A DNA stretch of 64,000 nucleotides from Rhodovulum sp. 12E13 (lineage in GTDB: Bacteria; Pseudomonadota; Alphaproteobacteria; Rhodobacterales; Rhodobacteraceae), in the NCBI RefSeq assembly GCF_003340565.1, contig NZ_QPLK01000017.1, positions 1-64,000 of the forward strand, written 5' to 3'. This document shows positions 7,635 to 16,489 of this stretch, in pieces. How positions within the stretch are numbered: the stretch's first letter is position 1; every line of letters begins with the position of its first letter. The notes below the pieces were generated by a model that had not been told where the DNA came from, made no database searches, and worked only from the letters and a program-made list of their open reading frames with translations. Both the position numbers and the translations under genes were made by a program.

Positions 7635-9251
7635 ATGACCGATCGCAAGACCCGCTACATCGCCGAGCAGGAGGCCGCCTACGCGCAGGGCCGCCTCTCG
7701 CGCCGCGGCTTCATCACCGCCCTCGCCGCTGCCGGCGTCGCGATTCCCGCCGCCATGTCGATGGCCACCCGCGTCGAGGCCGCCACGCCGAGCCGCGGCG
7801 GCTCGTTCAAGATCGGGATGGCGCACGGCTCGACCACCGACAGCCTCGACCCCTCGACCTACGAGAACGGTTTCACCACTCACATGGGCTATCTCTGGGG
7901 CAACTGCCTGACCGAGGTGGGCCCCGACAACGTGCTGCGCCCCGAGCTGGCCGAAAGCTACGAGCCGCTCGACGGCGGGCGGTCATGGGTGTTCCGGCTG
8001 CGCCCCGGCGTCGAGTTCCACAACGGCAAGACCCTCACGGCCGACGACGTGATCGCCTCGATCAACTACCACCGCGGCGAGGATTCCAAGTCGGCCGCGA
8101 AGAGCGTGGTCGCGCCGATCACCGAGATCCGCAAGGACGGCGACCTGACCGTGATCTTCGATCTCGAGAGCCCCAACGCCGACTTCCCGTTCCTGATCTC
8201 CGACTACCACCTGCTCATCATGCCCTCCGAGAACGGCGAGGTGGACCCGACGAGCGGCATCGGTACCGGCGGCTACGCGATCGAGAGCTTCGAGCCGGGC
8301 GTGCGCGTGCTGGCCAGCCGCAACCCCAACTACTGGAAGGAGGGCGCCGCCTGGTTCGACGATGTCGAGGTGCTGTCGATCATCGACGTGACCGCCCGCC
8401 AGAACGCCCTGCTCAACGGCGAGGTGCACCTGATTGACCGGGTCGACCCCAAGACCGTGCAGCTCTTCAGCCGGGCGCCGGGCGTTGAGATCCTCGATCT
8501 GGTGGGCTACCTCCACTACACGTTCCCGATGCGGCTCGACACCGCGCCCTTCGGCGATTTCGACCTGCGCATGGCGCTCAAGCTCGCCGTCAACAAGCAG
8601 GAGCTGGTCGACAAGATCCTGCTGGGCTATGGCACCATCGGCAACGATCACCCGATCTCGCCCATCGTGCCCTTCGCGGCCAACGATCTGCCCCAGCGCG
8701 ATTACGACCCCGATCAGGCGCGCTTCCACTACGAGAAGTCGGGCCATTCGGGGCCGATCCAGCTCTCGGCCTCCGACGCGGCCTTCGCCGGCGCGGTCGA
8801 CGCGGCGCAGTTGATTCAGGCCTCGGCCGCCGTCGCCGGCATCGAGATCGAGGTCGTGCGCGAGCCGAGCGACGGCTACTGGTCGAACGTCTGGAACAAG
8901 AAGGGCTGGTGCGCCTGCTACTGGAGCGGCCGACCGACCGCCGACTGGATGTTCGCCTCGGCCTATGTCGAGGGGAGCGAGTGGAACGACACCGCCTGGC
9001 GCGACACCGAGGCGGCCGATCGCTTCAACGACATCGTGGTCGAGGCCCGCGCAGAGCTCGACGAGAGCAAGCGCGCCGAGATGTATTTCGAGGCGCAGAA
9101 GCTCATCCACGAGGACGGCGGCGCGATCGTGCCGATGTTCGCCAATTACGTCATGGGCAAGGGCCCCGACGTGACGCATGGCGAGAACGTCGCCTCCAAC
9201 TGGGAGAACGACGGCAACAAGGCCTCCGAACGCTGGTGGATGGCATCCTGA
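7635..9251 (+). CDS. Tat-exported ABC substrate-binding protein, family 5 (peptide/opine type)
   Basis: A 538-residue periplasmic binding protein for the divergent importer at 3816-7370. The ATG at 7635 was preferred over the upstream start at 7530 because it gives MTDRKTRYIAEQEAAYAQG, then the twin-arginine motif SRRGFITALAAAG and an Ala-rich helix with cleavage near VEA/AT, the usual layout of such proteins in Rhodobacteraceae. The mature part has SBP_bac_5 hallmarks: LRPELAESYEP, FRLRPGVEFHNGKTLTADDV, GTGGYAIESFEPG, RNPNYWKEG, and late FDLRMALKLAVNKQ. Tat export implies folding before translocation. A strong stem-loop follows at 9283. Confidence 0.9.
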   Translation: MTDRKTRYIAEQEAAYAQGRLSRRGFITALAAAGVAIPAAMSMATRVEAATPSRGGSFKIGMAHGSTTDSLDPSTYENGFTTHMGYLWGNCLTEVGPDNVLRPELAESYEPLDGGRSWVFRLRPGVEFHNGKTLTADDVIASINYHRGEDSKSAAKSVVAPITEIRKDGDLTVIFDLESPNADFPFLISDYHLLIMPSENGEVDPTSGIGTGGYAIESFEPGVRVLASRNPNYWKEGAAWFDDVEVLSIIDVTARQNALLNGEVHLIDRVDPKTVQLFSRAPGVEILDLVGYLHYTFPMRLDTAPFGDFDLRMALKLAVNKQELVDKILLGYGTIGNDHPISPIVPFAANDLPQRDYDPDQARFHYEKSGHSGPIQLSASDAAFAGAVDAAQLIQASAAVAGIEIEVVREPSDGYWSNVWNKKGWCACYWSGRPTADWMFASAYVEGSEWNDTAWRDTEAADRFNDIVVEARAELDESKRAEMYFEAQKLIHEDGGAIVPMFANYVMGKGPDVTHGENVASNWENDGNKASERWWMAS

Positions 9252-9282
9252 CGTCGCCCTGCGGGGCAGGCGGGTGATCGGT

Positions 9283-9322
9283 CGGACGCCACGCCCGGGG
9301 GGTGCCCCGGGCGTGGCGTCCG
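9283..9322 (+). terminator. Perfect 18-bp stem-loop after the binding-protein gene
   Basis: The arm at 9283-9300 (CGGACGCCACGCCCGGGG) is fully complementary to 9305-9322 with a GGTG loop. No T-run follows, so it is either a GC-rich intrinsic terminator of the kind common in this group or an mRNA-stabilising hairpin. It also abuts the C-terminal end of the YgjV remnant on the other strand. Confidence 0.7.
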
Positions 9323-9610
9323 CGCGTCGACGGCATCCGCGAGCAGGGCGAAAATGCCGGCGATCGAGCCGACGTGGGCGTTGTGGATGACCCAGAGCAG
9401 ACTGCCGGTGAAGAACCCGCCACGCGCGGCAAGGCCCTCGAGATGGAAGACCGCGAGGATGCCGGCAAGGACGGCCGCCAGAGGGAGCAGGTCCCAGGCG
9501 CTGGTCCAGCCGATCGCGGTCGCGGCGACGTAGAAGCGCGGGAAGGCGAGGGCCAGCCTGGCGGACCGGAACCTGATACCGCAGGAGTTGCGCAGCGCCG
9601 TCACCAGGTT
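9323..9610 (-). pseudogene. Remnant of a YgjV-family inner-membrane protein
   Basis: About 96 residues in one reverse-strand frame resemble the C-terminal half of the YgjV (Imp-YgjV) membrane family: NLVTALRNSC, then IGWTSAWDLLPLAAVLAGILAVF, then TGSLLWVIHNAHVGSIAGIFALLADA. Three hydrophobic stretches are evident. The N-terminal helices are absent: upstream sequence in this frame is arginine-rich noise, and the 3' end runs straight into the stem-loop at 9283-9322. No credible start codon or ribosome-binding site is seen. I judge it a truncated relic. The family identification is from memory and moderately sure. Confidence 0.5.
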
Positions 9611-9659
9611 CACGCCCGGGGCGGGCGGCTGTCCTCGACCACGAGGCCGCCGTCGATGA

Positions 9660-10259
9660 TCAGCTGCGTCAGCGCCCGCCCCGTCTCGGCGAGCGCGAGC
9701 TGCCTCAGCGGCGCGAACGCGATCGACCGCGCCGCTGCGCGAGGCGCTCGAGGCGCTGGCGGTAGAGGGGCTGGTCCTGGTCCAGCCCAACCACGGGGCG
9801 ACGGTCGCACCGCTGGATCCGGTACGGCTGCGCGACGTGTTCGAGGCGAAGGGCGCCATCGAGCACGTCATCGGTCTGAACGCGGCGCTGCGCGCCTCCG
9901 ACGCCGATATTGCCGATCTGCAGCGCCTGCATGAGCGTCTCGTGGCCGCCGAGGCGGCCGAGGCCCCGCAAGGCTATGCCGAGCTGAACGAGGCGTTCCA
10001 CCTCAGGCTCGCCGAGCTTGCCGGCAATGCCGGGTTGCCGAAGGTGTACACGCGGCTTCAGCAGAACATCCCCCGCGCGCGCCACCGCATCAACGACGAT
10101 CCGGCCCGCGTACGCGCCTCGCTGGCCGAACATGAAGGGATCATGGCGGCGATGGCCGCACGCGCCCGCCTGGACCTCGCCGAACGGCTCGTCACCCACA
10201 ACGAGGCAACTGCGGCGGCAATCACCGCCAAGATCGGCGTGCAGCGCGGGGCTCCGTGA
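9660..10259 (+). pseudogene. GntR-family (FadR/FCD) regulator with degraded N-terminus
   Basis: From about 9720 to the TGA at 10257-10259 the frame reads like the end of a GntR winged helix (APLREALEALAVEGLVLVQPNHGATVAPL). A nearly complete FCD ligand-binding domain follows (DVFEAKGAIEHVIGLNAALRA, ELNEAFHLRLAELAGN, ARVRASLAEHEGIMAAMAAR). Upstream, the expected first half of the helix-turn-helix (such as RLGERELPQR) appears only in another frame and no start codon fits, so the DNA-binding half has been broken by one or more frameshifts. A shorter FCD-only product from the GTG at 9837 is possible but could not bind DNA. Confidence 0.6.
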
Positions 10260-10465
10260 GCGGCTTCGGCACATTTGCCATCCTCTCCGGCCCACGCCCA
10301 AGGGAAGGCAAGAGCGCCACGCGCCGCGATGCCTGTACGTCGAGGGGAACCATCACAGCCAGGCCATCATCGCGCTCGCACGCCGCCGCGTCACCGTTCT
10401 CCCTGCCATGCTCCGCAGCCGGGAAGCCGTCGACCCCCAGAGAAAAGCCGCGACCAGCGCATTGC

Positions 10466-13135
10466 TCAGCGAGGCGCCGGCGCTTCCAGGGCCGGCGCAG
10501 TATCTGGCCGCGTCCGCCCCTCTTCGTGACCGTGCAGCAGAAAGTGCTCGTAGCCCGAGGCGAAGTGCCCGCCAGCCACGGCCGCGGCCACGTCGGGGTA
10601 GGCCGCGAGGTAGGCGCGCTCGTCGAAGAAGGGATGCGGCGCGATCGGCACCCGCACGTCGCGCAGGATCGCGCGCAGATCGTCTAGCGTCGCCCCGGTG
10701 CCGAGGGCACGGGCCACCTGCGCGGCGGCCGCGCCGCGCTCGGCGGCGCGAGACAGAAGCCCGTTCATGGCCCAGAGCCGGTCGATCTCGTCGGTGGCGC
10801 GGCGCGTCTGCTCGGCGTCGGGCGGCGGCGGGGCCGCGGCCTCGGCCAGCCGTGCCTCGATCCGCTCGAGCCGGGTGCGCATGTCGGTGGCGTAATAGCC
10901 CGCGATGGCGCTCGCGGCGACGGGGTCGGCCCGGCCGCGCCGCCGCATGAACATGTTGCGCATGACCGAGGCGAACTCGAGGTGCTTGGCCTGCCCGCCT
11001 GTCACCGAATTGGCGTAGAGCGCGAGCTTCGACGAATCGCCGTGGTCGCGGTGGTGGTAGAAGGCGAGCCGCTCCGGCAGCACGGCGATGTCGGAGGTCA
11101 GCGCGAACTCGAGGTTGAAATACCAGTCGCCCAGCACCGGAAGCTCCTCGTTGTAGCCGCCGATCCTGTCGTAGACGGAGCGCCGGTAGAGAAAGGCGAT
11201 GGGCGGGAAGAGGTTCTGCGCGAGGAGCTCGGCGAGCTGGATGTTGCGTACCCACTCCAGGTACGGGCGGCGGTCGTGCTCGATGACCGCGTCGCCGCGG
11301 ATCTCTTCGCTGACGTGGTCGGAGCCCGTGACGACGCCGCCGTAGCGCCCCCCGCCCGGCCCCTCGAGGAAGCCCACGGTGCGGGCGAGGAAGTCGGGGT
11401 GGAGCGTGTCGTCGTCGTCGTGAATCAGCAGGTAGCGGCCCGTGGCATGGGCGATGCCTTCGTTCGAGGCGGCCTCCATCCCGAGGCTGTGCGCATTCGA
11501 GACCAGGCGGATGCGGCGCCGGTCCACCGGGCAGGCGGCCAGCACCTCGCGCACCAGAGCCTCGTCGCCGCCGTCGTTGACCACGATCCATTCGACCGCG
11601 GCATGGCTCTGGGCTGCCACGCTCCGGGCCGCGCGGGCCAGCAGGAGGGGCCGGTTCTTGGTGCGGGTGATGATCGAGACGAGGGCGCCCTCGCCCGGGG
11701 CGAGCGCGGGCGCGGCGGCCGCCTCGGGGTCGAAATAGGCGGAGCTGTCGGCCATCCCGCTGGCCTGCAGCTGCATCTCGCGGGCAAAGACGCCCTGGTA
11801 TTCTAGCGCGATCTGGCCCTGCGGCCAGAGCGAGCGGGCGATGCGGGCGTGCGGGTGGTCCGCCCCGGCTGCGACGTCGACCGCGTCGGGCGGCACGCGC
11901 CCGTCAGCCGGCAGGGCCCCCGACGCAGACCCGGTCGCACCAGGCTCGACCAGCACCGGGACGACGAGGCTCTTGCCGAAATCCGCCGAGCGTGGCTTGC
12001 CGGCGAGCGCCAGCGCCTCCTCCCGGCTTGGATGAACGATCAGCCGGGCGAGGCGTGGCAGCGCGGCGCGGGCGGCGGCCATGACCGCGGCGGGCGGATC
12101 GCCCGCGCGGGCCTCGATCCACGCCTCGGCGGCGAGGAAGAGAGCGTCGTGCAGGGGCGAGACGGTCTCGTGCGCGCAGGCCGCGATCTGGGCGCGGGCG
12201 CTGGCGTCGCAGGGGCCGCCCGGCACCTCCTCGATCGAGGGGCCGTTCGGTTCGAGCAGCGACTCGATCAGGTGGCGGTGCAGCGCCAGAGCCGTCTCAG
12301 GCCGGTCAGGGTCGTAGGCCTCGGCCTCGAACATCAGGCCGATCACGCGGTCGGCGATGGCCGGGTCGTGCGCCCCGCTCAGGATGCGCCCGAAATAGAG
12401 GCCGTGGAACTCCGTCTCGGGAAAGGCGCGGGCGAGCAGGCTCTGCGCGCTGCCCTGCCAGCCGCTGTCGATCAGCACGGCGCGCCGCGCGCCCCCTACC
12501 GCGCTGGCCAGCGCCACGTCGAAGGCGTCGCCCGTTTCGGCAAAATACGCGGTCAGGGCGCGCGCTGCCGGGCCGCCGGCCTCGAGCCACGTCTGGAACG
12601 TGTGCCCGGGTGCGTCGAGTTCCGCCGCCGAAAGGTCGAGAGCGTCCAGCCTGTCGGGCGCGTTCCGCAGCAGGCCTGCCACGGCCTCGCGGAGCGGCCG
12701 GTGGTGGAACTCGCGCGCTATCAGGGCGGCGGCGGTCTCCGGTACGCGGGCGTACAGAGCCTTGCACAGCGCGACCCGCGAGCACCAGAGCGTGGCGTGA
12801 CGGTCGCCGAGGGCGCGGCCGCGCCCGGCCAGATACCCGTCGAACAGGCGGCGGATGCGCACCCCCGCCCGCGCGCAGTACAGAAAGGCGGTATCGCCGT
12901 CGTCGAAATAGGCGACGTGCTGCTCCAGCGCGAGCAGCCAGCGGTGCAGGACCGGGCCGATCGCCGTCTCGACAAGGGTTTGCACCAGCGCGGGTGTGCT
13001 TTCACCCCCTCCTCCGTCTGGCTCCGCCACGCCGCGACCGGCCGGGCGCGGAGAGGGAGGGGGGGCGTGGGCCGTGTCGGGTCTTTCCGTCGTCTGCATC
13101 GGGGGCTCGGTCCGGCGAGGGGGGCGGTCGGTCAT
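10466..13135 (-). CDS. Large glycosyltransferase (GT2) with HAD-associated N-terminal region
   Basis: 889 residues from the ATG at 13135-13133, which overlaps the stop of the upstream HAD gene by 4 nt. Residues about 40-400 resemble the part that follows the HAD domain in COG5610-type proteins (FLYCARAGVRIRRLFDGYLAGRG, VLIDSGWQGSAQSLLARAFP). About 500-720 is a GT-A family 2 glycosyltransferase: ALVSIITRTKNRPLLLARAARSV, VEWIVVNDGG, the DxD-like IHDDDDTLHPDFL, and YRRSVYDRIGGYNEELPVLGDWYFN. The C-terminus has the FFDERAYLAAYPDVAAAV...GYEHFLLHG repeat common in surface-glycan enzymes. Its likely role is assembly of an extracellular polysaccharide or glycan. The acceptor and sugar are unknown. 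No signal peptide or membrane helix is visible. Confidence 0.75.
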   Translation of the reverse strand: MTDRPPRRTEPPMQTTERPDTAHAPPPSPRPAGRGVAEPDGGGGESTPALVQTLVETAIGPVLHRWLLALEQHVAYFDDGDTAFLYCARAGVRIRRLFDGYLAGRGRALGDRHATLWCSRVALCKALYARVPETAAALIAREFHHRPLREAVAGLLRNAPDRLDALDLSAAELDAPGHTFQTWLEAGGPAARALTAYFAETGDAFDVALASAVGGARRAVLIDSGWQGSAQSLLARAFPETEFHGLYFGRILSGAHDPAIADRVIGLMFEAEAYDPDRPETALALHRHLIESLLEPNGPSIEEVPGGPCDASARAQIAACAHETVSPLHDALFLAAEAWIEARAGDPPAAVMAAARAALPRLARLIVHPSREEALALAGKPRSADFGKSLVVPVLVEPGATGSASGALPADGRVPPDAVDVAAGADHPHARIARSLWPQGQIALEYQGVFAREMQLQASGMADSSAYFDPEAAAAPALAPGEGALVSIITRTKNRPLLLARAARSVAAQSHAAVEWIVVNDGGDEALVREVLAACPVDRRRIRLVSNAHSLGMEAASNEGIAHATGRYLLIHDDDDTLHPDFLARTVGFLEGPGGGRYGGVVTGSDHVSEEIRGDAVIEHDRRPYLEWVRNIQLAELLAQNLFPPIAFLYRRSVYDRIGGYNEELPVLGDWYFNLEFALTSDIAVLPERLAFYHHRDHGDSSKLALYANSVTGGQAKHLEFASVMRNMFMRRRGRADPVAASAIAGYYATDMRTRLERIEARLAEAAAPPPPDAEQTRRATDEIDRLWAMNGLLSRAAERGAAAAQVARALGTGATLDDLRAILRDVRVPIAPHPFFDERAYLAAYPDVAAAVAGGHFASGYEHFLLHGHEEGRTRPDTAPALEAPAPR

Positions 13136-14397
13136 CGGGGCAGGGCGATGTCGAGGGCGATCGCGTGCGCCTCGTCGAGGGCGCGGGCGCTGGCGATGTG
13201 GCAGGTGCGGCGGGCGACGAGCTCTGCGCGCGAGAGCGGCAGATGCAGCGCCGCCCATCCCCGGCGGGCCGGTTGGGCGAAATCGCCCTGCATGCTGTCG
13301 CCGGCATGGACGAAGGCGGTGGGCGGCAGGCCCAGCGCCGCCTCGACCAGCGGGAAGATCAAGCCCGAGGCCTTCGAGACGCGGGTATCGGCGCTCGAGA
13401 ACAGGCGATCGTAGCGGTCGGGGGCGATTCCATGGCGCGCGAGCAGATCTGCGACGTGCTCGGCATGCATGTACATGTCGGTGATCAGCACGACCTTCCG
13501 CCCTGCCTCGCGCATCCGGTCGATCTGCGCGAGAAGCGCGGGGTTGGGCGAAAGCCGGCCCTCTTCCACGTCGAGTTCGGCGGCGACGAACGCCTCGGTG
13601 AGCCGATCGTCGCCGGCAAGCAGACGGCTGGCCGTGCGGTGCAGCTCCGTCAGCGAGCCCTCGCGGCAGCCCTGCGCCGTGGGTGCGGCGCGATAGGTCG
13701 CCCTCGTGCCGAGGTGGCGGGCGACGAGGGCGTCGACGGTGCGCACCTCGCGCCCCAGCCGATCGGCGGCGACGTGCGCCATGCGATCCGCGATCTCGTG
13801 AAAGCGCGTGAGCTCCGACGAGCCATCGCGCAGCAGCAGCGTGTCGAACACGTCGAGCGAGAGCACCTGGCGACCGCGGCAGAGCGTCTCGAGCCGGTCG
13901 CCAAGGCGTGCGGCGAAGCCCCGGTCGGCGAAGAGGGCGACGCGATCTGCGGCCTCGGTCAGCTCGGTCTCGAGGGCGTCAAGGCGATGGAGCGTGCCGC
14001 GGCGCCCCGCGGGCGCGCCGCGCACCGGTGCGCCGGCTGCGGCGGCGGCGCACTCAGGCCCCCGGTCGCCGGCATCCCCCGCCGCGGGGGCAGGCGCCCC
14101 GGCAGCGGCGTCGTGGGTGGTGCCATCATGGGGCGGGGCGGCGGATGCCGGCGCGGCGGCGCCGGCGCCCGGTGCAGGGAGGTCTGGCGCAGCGCCCTCG
14201 GCTGCCGGCGGGCGAGCGTCGCTGCCGGTGGTGCCGGCAGCGATTTCGGCTTCGGCCTCGGCCTCAGGGCCGCTGGCGGTGCAGGCGTTCTGCGTTTCCG
14301 GCCCCGTATCGCCCCCGCGCCGCCTGGCTGCCCTGGCCTTGCGCGCGGCCCGCGTCCGGGCATGCCGGTCGATCTTCGTGTCGCTCAGCGCGGTCAT
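13132..14397 (-). CDS. HAD-superfamily hydrolase (COG5610-like)
   Basis: 421 residues from the ATG at 14397-14395. Residues 1-120 are a low-complexity Ala/Arg/Pro-rich extension. A HAD core follows with motif I SLDVFDTLLLRD, motif II LITDMY, motif III lysine in RVSKASGLIF and motif IV VHAGDSMQGDF, a complete phosphatase-type set. Proteins of this type often sit with, or are fused to, glycosyltransferases in surface-glycan loci. Here the next gene carries the matching downstream region, and the two overlap by ATGA, so they probably act together. The substrate is not known. Confidence 0.75.
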   Translation of the reverse strand: MTALSDTKIDRHARTRAARKARAARRRGGDTGPETQNACTASGPEAEAEAEIAAGTTGSDARPPAAEGAAPDLPAPGAGAAAPASAAPPHDGTTHDAAAGAPAPAAGDAGDRGPECAAAAAGAPVRGAPAGRRGTLHRLDALETELTEAADRVALFADRGFAARLGDRLETLCRGRQVLSLDVFDTLLLRDGSSELTRFHEIADRMAHVAADRLGREVRTVDALVARHLGTRATYRAAPTAQGCREGSLTELHRTASRLLAGDDRLTEAFVAAELDVEEGRLSPNPALLAQIDRMREAGRKVVLITDMYMHAEHVADLLARHGIAPDRYDRLFSSADTRVSKASGLIFPLVEAALGLPPTAFVHAGDSMQGDFAQPARRGWAALHLPLSRAELVARRTCHIASARALDEAHAIALDIALPR

Positions 14398-14574
14398 CCT
14401 GCGCGCCCCTTTCCCTCTGAGCCGGGCCCGTTCTGGCCACGGCCGAGGGCGTCCCACATCGAGCCTAACTTTCGGTGAACGCCAGCTGCGTCTGGCCGCG
14501 CCCGCTCCGGCCCGCTAGCTCTGGCTGGGGCAGGCGCCGCCTGGGGCAGCCGACGGATCGAGGGGGAGTGGCGC

Positions 14575-15981
14575 ATGGCACGACCGGCGCGGATCGGGGT
14601 GACGGGGATGGGAACGATGGGTGCGGCCCTCTCGCTCAACATCGCCGAGACAGGGGTGGACGTGGCGCTGCACAACCGCACCGCGACCCGCGCACACGAG
14701 GTCGCTTCAGGGGCCGGCGCGCTGGCGGCCCGGCTTCACCCGACCGACACGCTCGAGGCGTTCGTGGCCGCGCTGGACACGCCGCGCGTCGTCGTGATGA
14801 TGGTGCCCGCGGGCGCTGCGGTGCGCGCCACCGTGGCCGCGCTCAGACCGCTTCTGGCGGCCGGCGACATCCTGGTCGACGCGGGCAATGCCGATTTCCG
14901 CGACACGCAGGCAGCCGTCGCGTCGCTGGAGGGCAGCGGCATCGCCTATCTCGGCCTCGGCGTCTCGGGTGGCGAAGAGGGCGCGCGCCATGGCCCCTCG
15001 CTGATGGCGGGCGGCGACCGCGCCGCGTGGGAACAGGTGCGCGACGTCTTCGAGGCGATCGCGGCGCGGCACCGGGGCGATCCCTGCGCGGCCTGGCTCG
15101 GCCCCGACGGCGCGGGGCATTTCGTCAAGACGGTCCACAACGGCATCGAATACGCCGACATGGAGCTCATCGCCGAGGTCTACGGGCTGATGCGCCACGG
15201 GCAAGGGCGCGCGCCGGCGGAGATCGGGGGGGTCTTCGCCCGGTGGAACGGCGGCCCGTTGCAGAGCTATCTCGTGGAGGTCACGGCAGAGGTGCTTCGG
15301 GCGACCGACCCGGCCACGGGGGCGCCCGCCGTCGACATGATCGTGGATTCGGCCGGGCAGAAGGGGACGGGGCGGTGGACGGCGATCGAGGCTCTGCGGC
15401 TGGGCCGTCCCGCCTCGACGGTCGAGGCGGCGGTGGGCGCGCGGGCCTGGTCTTCGCTGCGGTCGGCACGGGCCGCGGGCGCGGCGGCGCTTCCGGCGGC
15501 GGACGTGCCTGCGCCGGCCCTCGACGACGCCACGCTTGCGGAGGCGCTGCTTGCGGCGCGCATCGTCGCCTACGGCCAGGGGGTCTCGATCCTCGAAGGG
15601 GCCTCCGCCGAGCATGGCTGGGGCACCGACCTTGCCCGCGTGGCCGAGATCTGGCGGGCGGGCTGCATCATCCGCTCGGCGCTGCTCGACGACATCGCGC
15701 GGGCGCTGCGCGAGGGGCTGCCCGAGGGCCAGCTGCACCTCGCCCCCGCCTTCGCGGAGGCGATGGCACGGGGGCTGCCCGCGCTGCGGCGCGTGGTGGC
15801 CGAGGCGGCCCTGGCAGGGCTGCCGGTGCCCGGCTTCTCGGCCGCGCTCGCCGTCGCCGAGACGATGCGGCGGGCGCGCACGACGGCCGACCTGATCCAG
15901 GCGCAGCGCGACTATTTCGGCCGCCACGGCTTCGAGCGGGTCGATGCGGACGGCCGCCACCACGGACCGTGGGCGGGGTAG
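14575..15981 (+). CDS. gnd: 6-phosphogluconate dehydrogenase, decarboxylating
   Basis: 468 residues, the usual length for the dimeric bacterial enzyme that converts 6-phosphogluconate plus NADP+ to ribulose 5-phosphate and CO2 in the oxidative pentose phosphate pathway. The nucleotide-binding loop is GMGTMG (11-16). The VSGGEEGARHGPSLMAGG segment and the catalytic block HFVKTVHNGIEYADMELIAEVY (Lys185, His188, Asn189) are intact. GQKGTGRWT marks the C-terminal domain, and DYFGRHGFERVD fits the tail that enters the partner's active site. Divergent from the HAD/glycosyltransferase pair across 177 bp; monocistronic. Confidence 0.92.
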   Translation: MARPARIGVTGMGTMGAALSLNIAETGVDVALHNRTATRAHEVASGAGALAARLHPTDTLEAFVAALDTPRVVVMMVPAGAAVRATVAALRPLLAAGDILVDAGNADFRDTQAAVASLEGSGIAYLGLGVSGGEEGARHGPSLMAGGDRAAWEQVRDVFEAIAARHRGDPCAAWLGPDGAGHFVKTVHNGIEYADMELIAEVYGLMRHGQGRAPAEIGGVFARWNGGPLQSYLVEVTAEVLRATDPATGAPAVDMIVDSAGQKGTGRWTAIEALRLGRPASTVEAAVGARAWSSLRSARAAGAAALPAADVPAPALDDATLAEALLAARIVAYGQGVSILEGASAEHGWGTDLARVAEIWRAGCIIRSALLDDIARALREGLPEGQLHLAPAFAEAMARGLPALRRVVAEAALAGLPVPGFSAALAVAETMRRARTTADLIQAQRDYFGRHGFERVDADGRHHGPWAG

Positions 15982-16453
15982 CCGCGGGGGCGGGCGGCTC
16001 GCACCGAAGGAAACGGGGCGCTCCCGCCTCCGCTCGGGGCCGTGCGCCCCCTCGCTCCGTTGGGCCCGGCGCCGCGCGGGGCGCGCGGCGCGGCGGTGCT
16101 CCGCTCCACGCCCGGGCAGGTCGGCCGGCGGTGCGGCCTCGGACGAGCCGGGGCGACTGCGCGATCCGCGTCGGCCCCTGCCGCGACGGCTGTTGCGCCT
16201 GCCGGGCGCTCCCCGCCGCGCCTGGTGTCGAGCCGTCTCGCCGGGCCTGTCCCGTCGCCCGGCTGCGGGCCGCGTGACCGTGGGAGGACGGCTCCCAAGC
16301 GGAGGGCGCGCCCCCGACGTGCGTGGTGGAGCGGCAGCCGGGGGGGCGAGGCGCGGTCGGGCCCGCCGCGGGGGCGCGTGCATGGCCGATCAGCCAGGCA
16401 GGTTGGGGGCTGGCGGCTCGGAGGGCAGCGCCCCTCTCCGCGGCCGTGCGGCG
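15982..16453. other. Non-coding gap between gnd and hrpB
   Basis: About 470 bp of very GC-rich sequence with long open frames on both strands but no recognisable protein, RNA or repeat. The frame upstream of the HrpB start stays open through here, but its Arg/Gly-rich translation has no family resemblance and is taken as chance. Confidence 0.5.
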
Positions 16454-16489
16454 TTGACGGGGCGCAGGCCGCCGGCCTACCTCCCGCGC
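16454..16489 (+). promoter_or_regulatory. Putative promoter giving a leaderless hrpB transcript
   Basis: TTGACG at 16454-16459 is a good -35. After 15 to 17 bp, GCCTACC (about 16475-16481) could be a weak -10. Transcription would then begin within a few bases of the GTG at 16490, and no Shine-Dalgarno sequence precedes that GTG. Inference only. Confidence 0.35.

Noticed and set aside
15944-16489. Upstream extension of the HrpB frame
   Set aside because: The added 182 residues are Arg/Gly/Pro-rich, resemble nothing, and make the protein much longer than HrpB. The GTG at 16490 gives the expected start.
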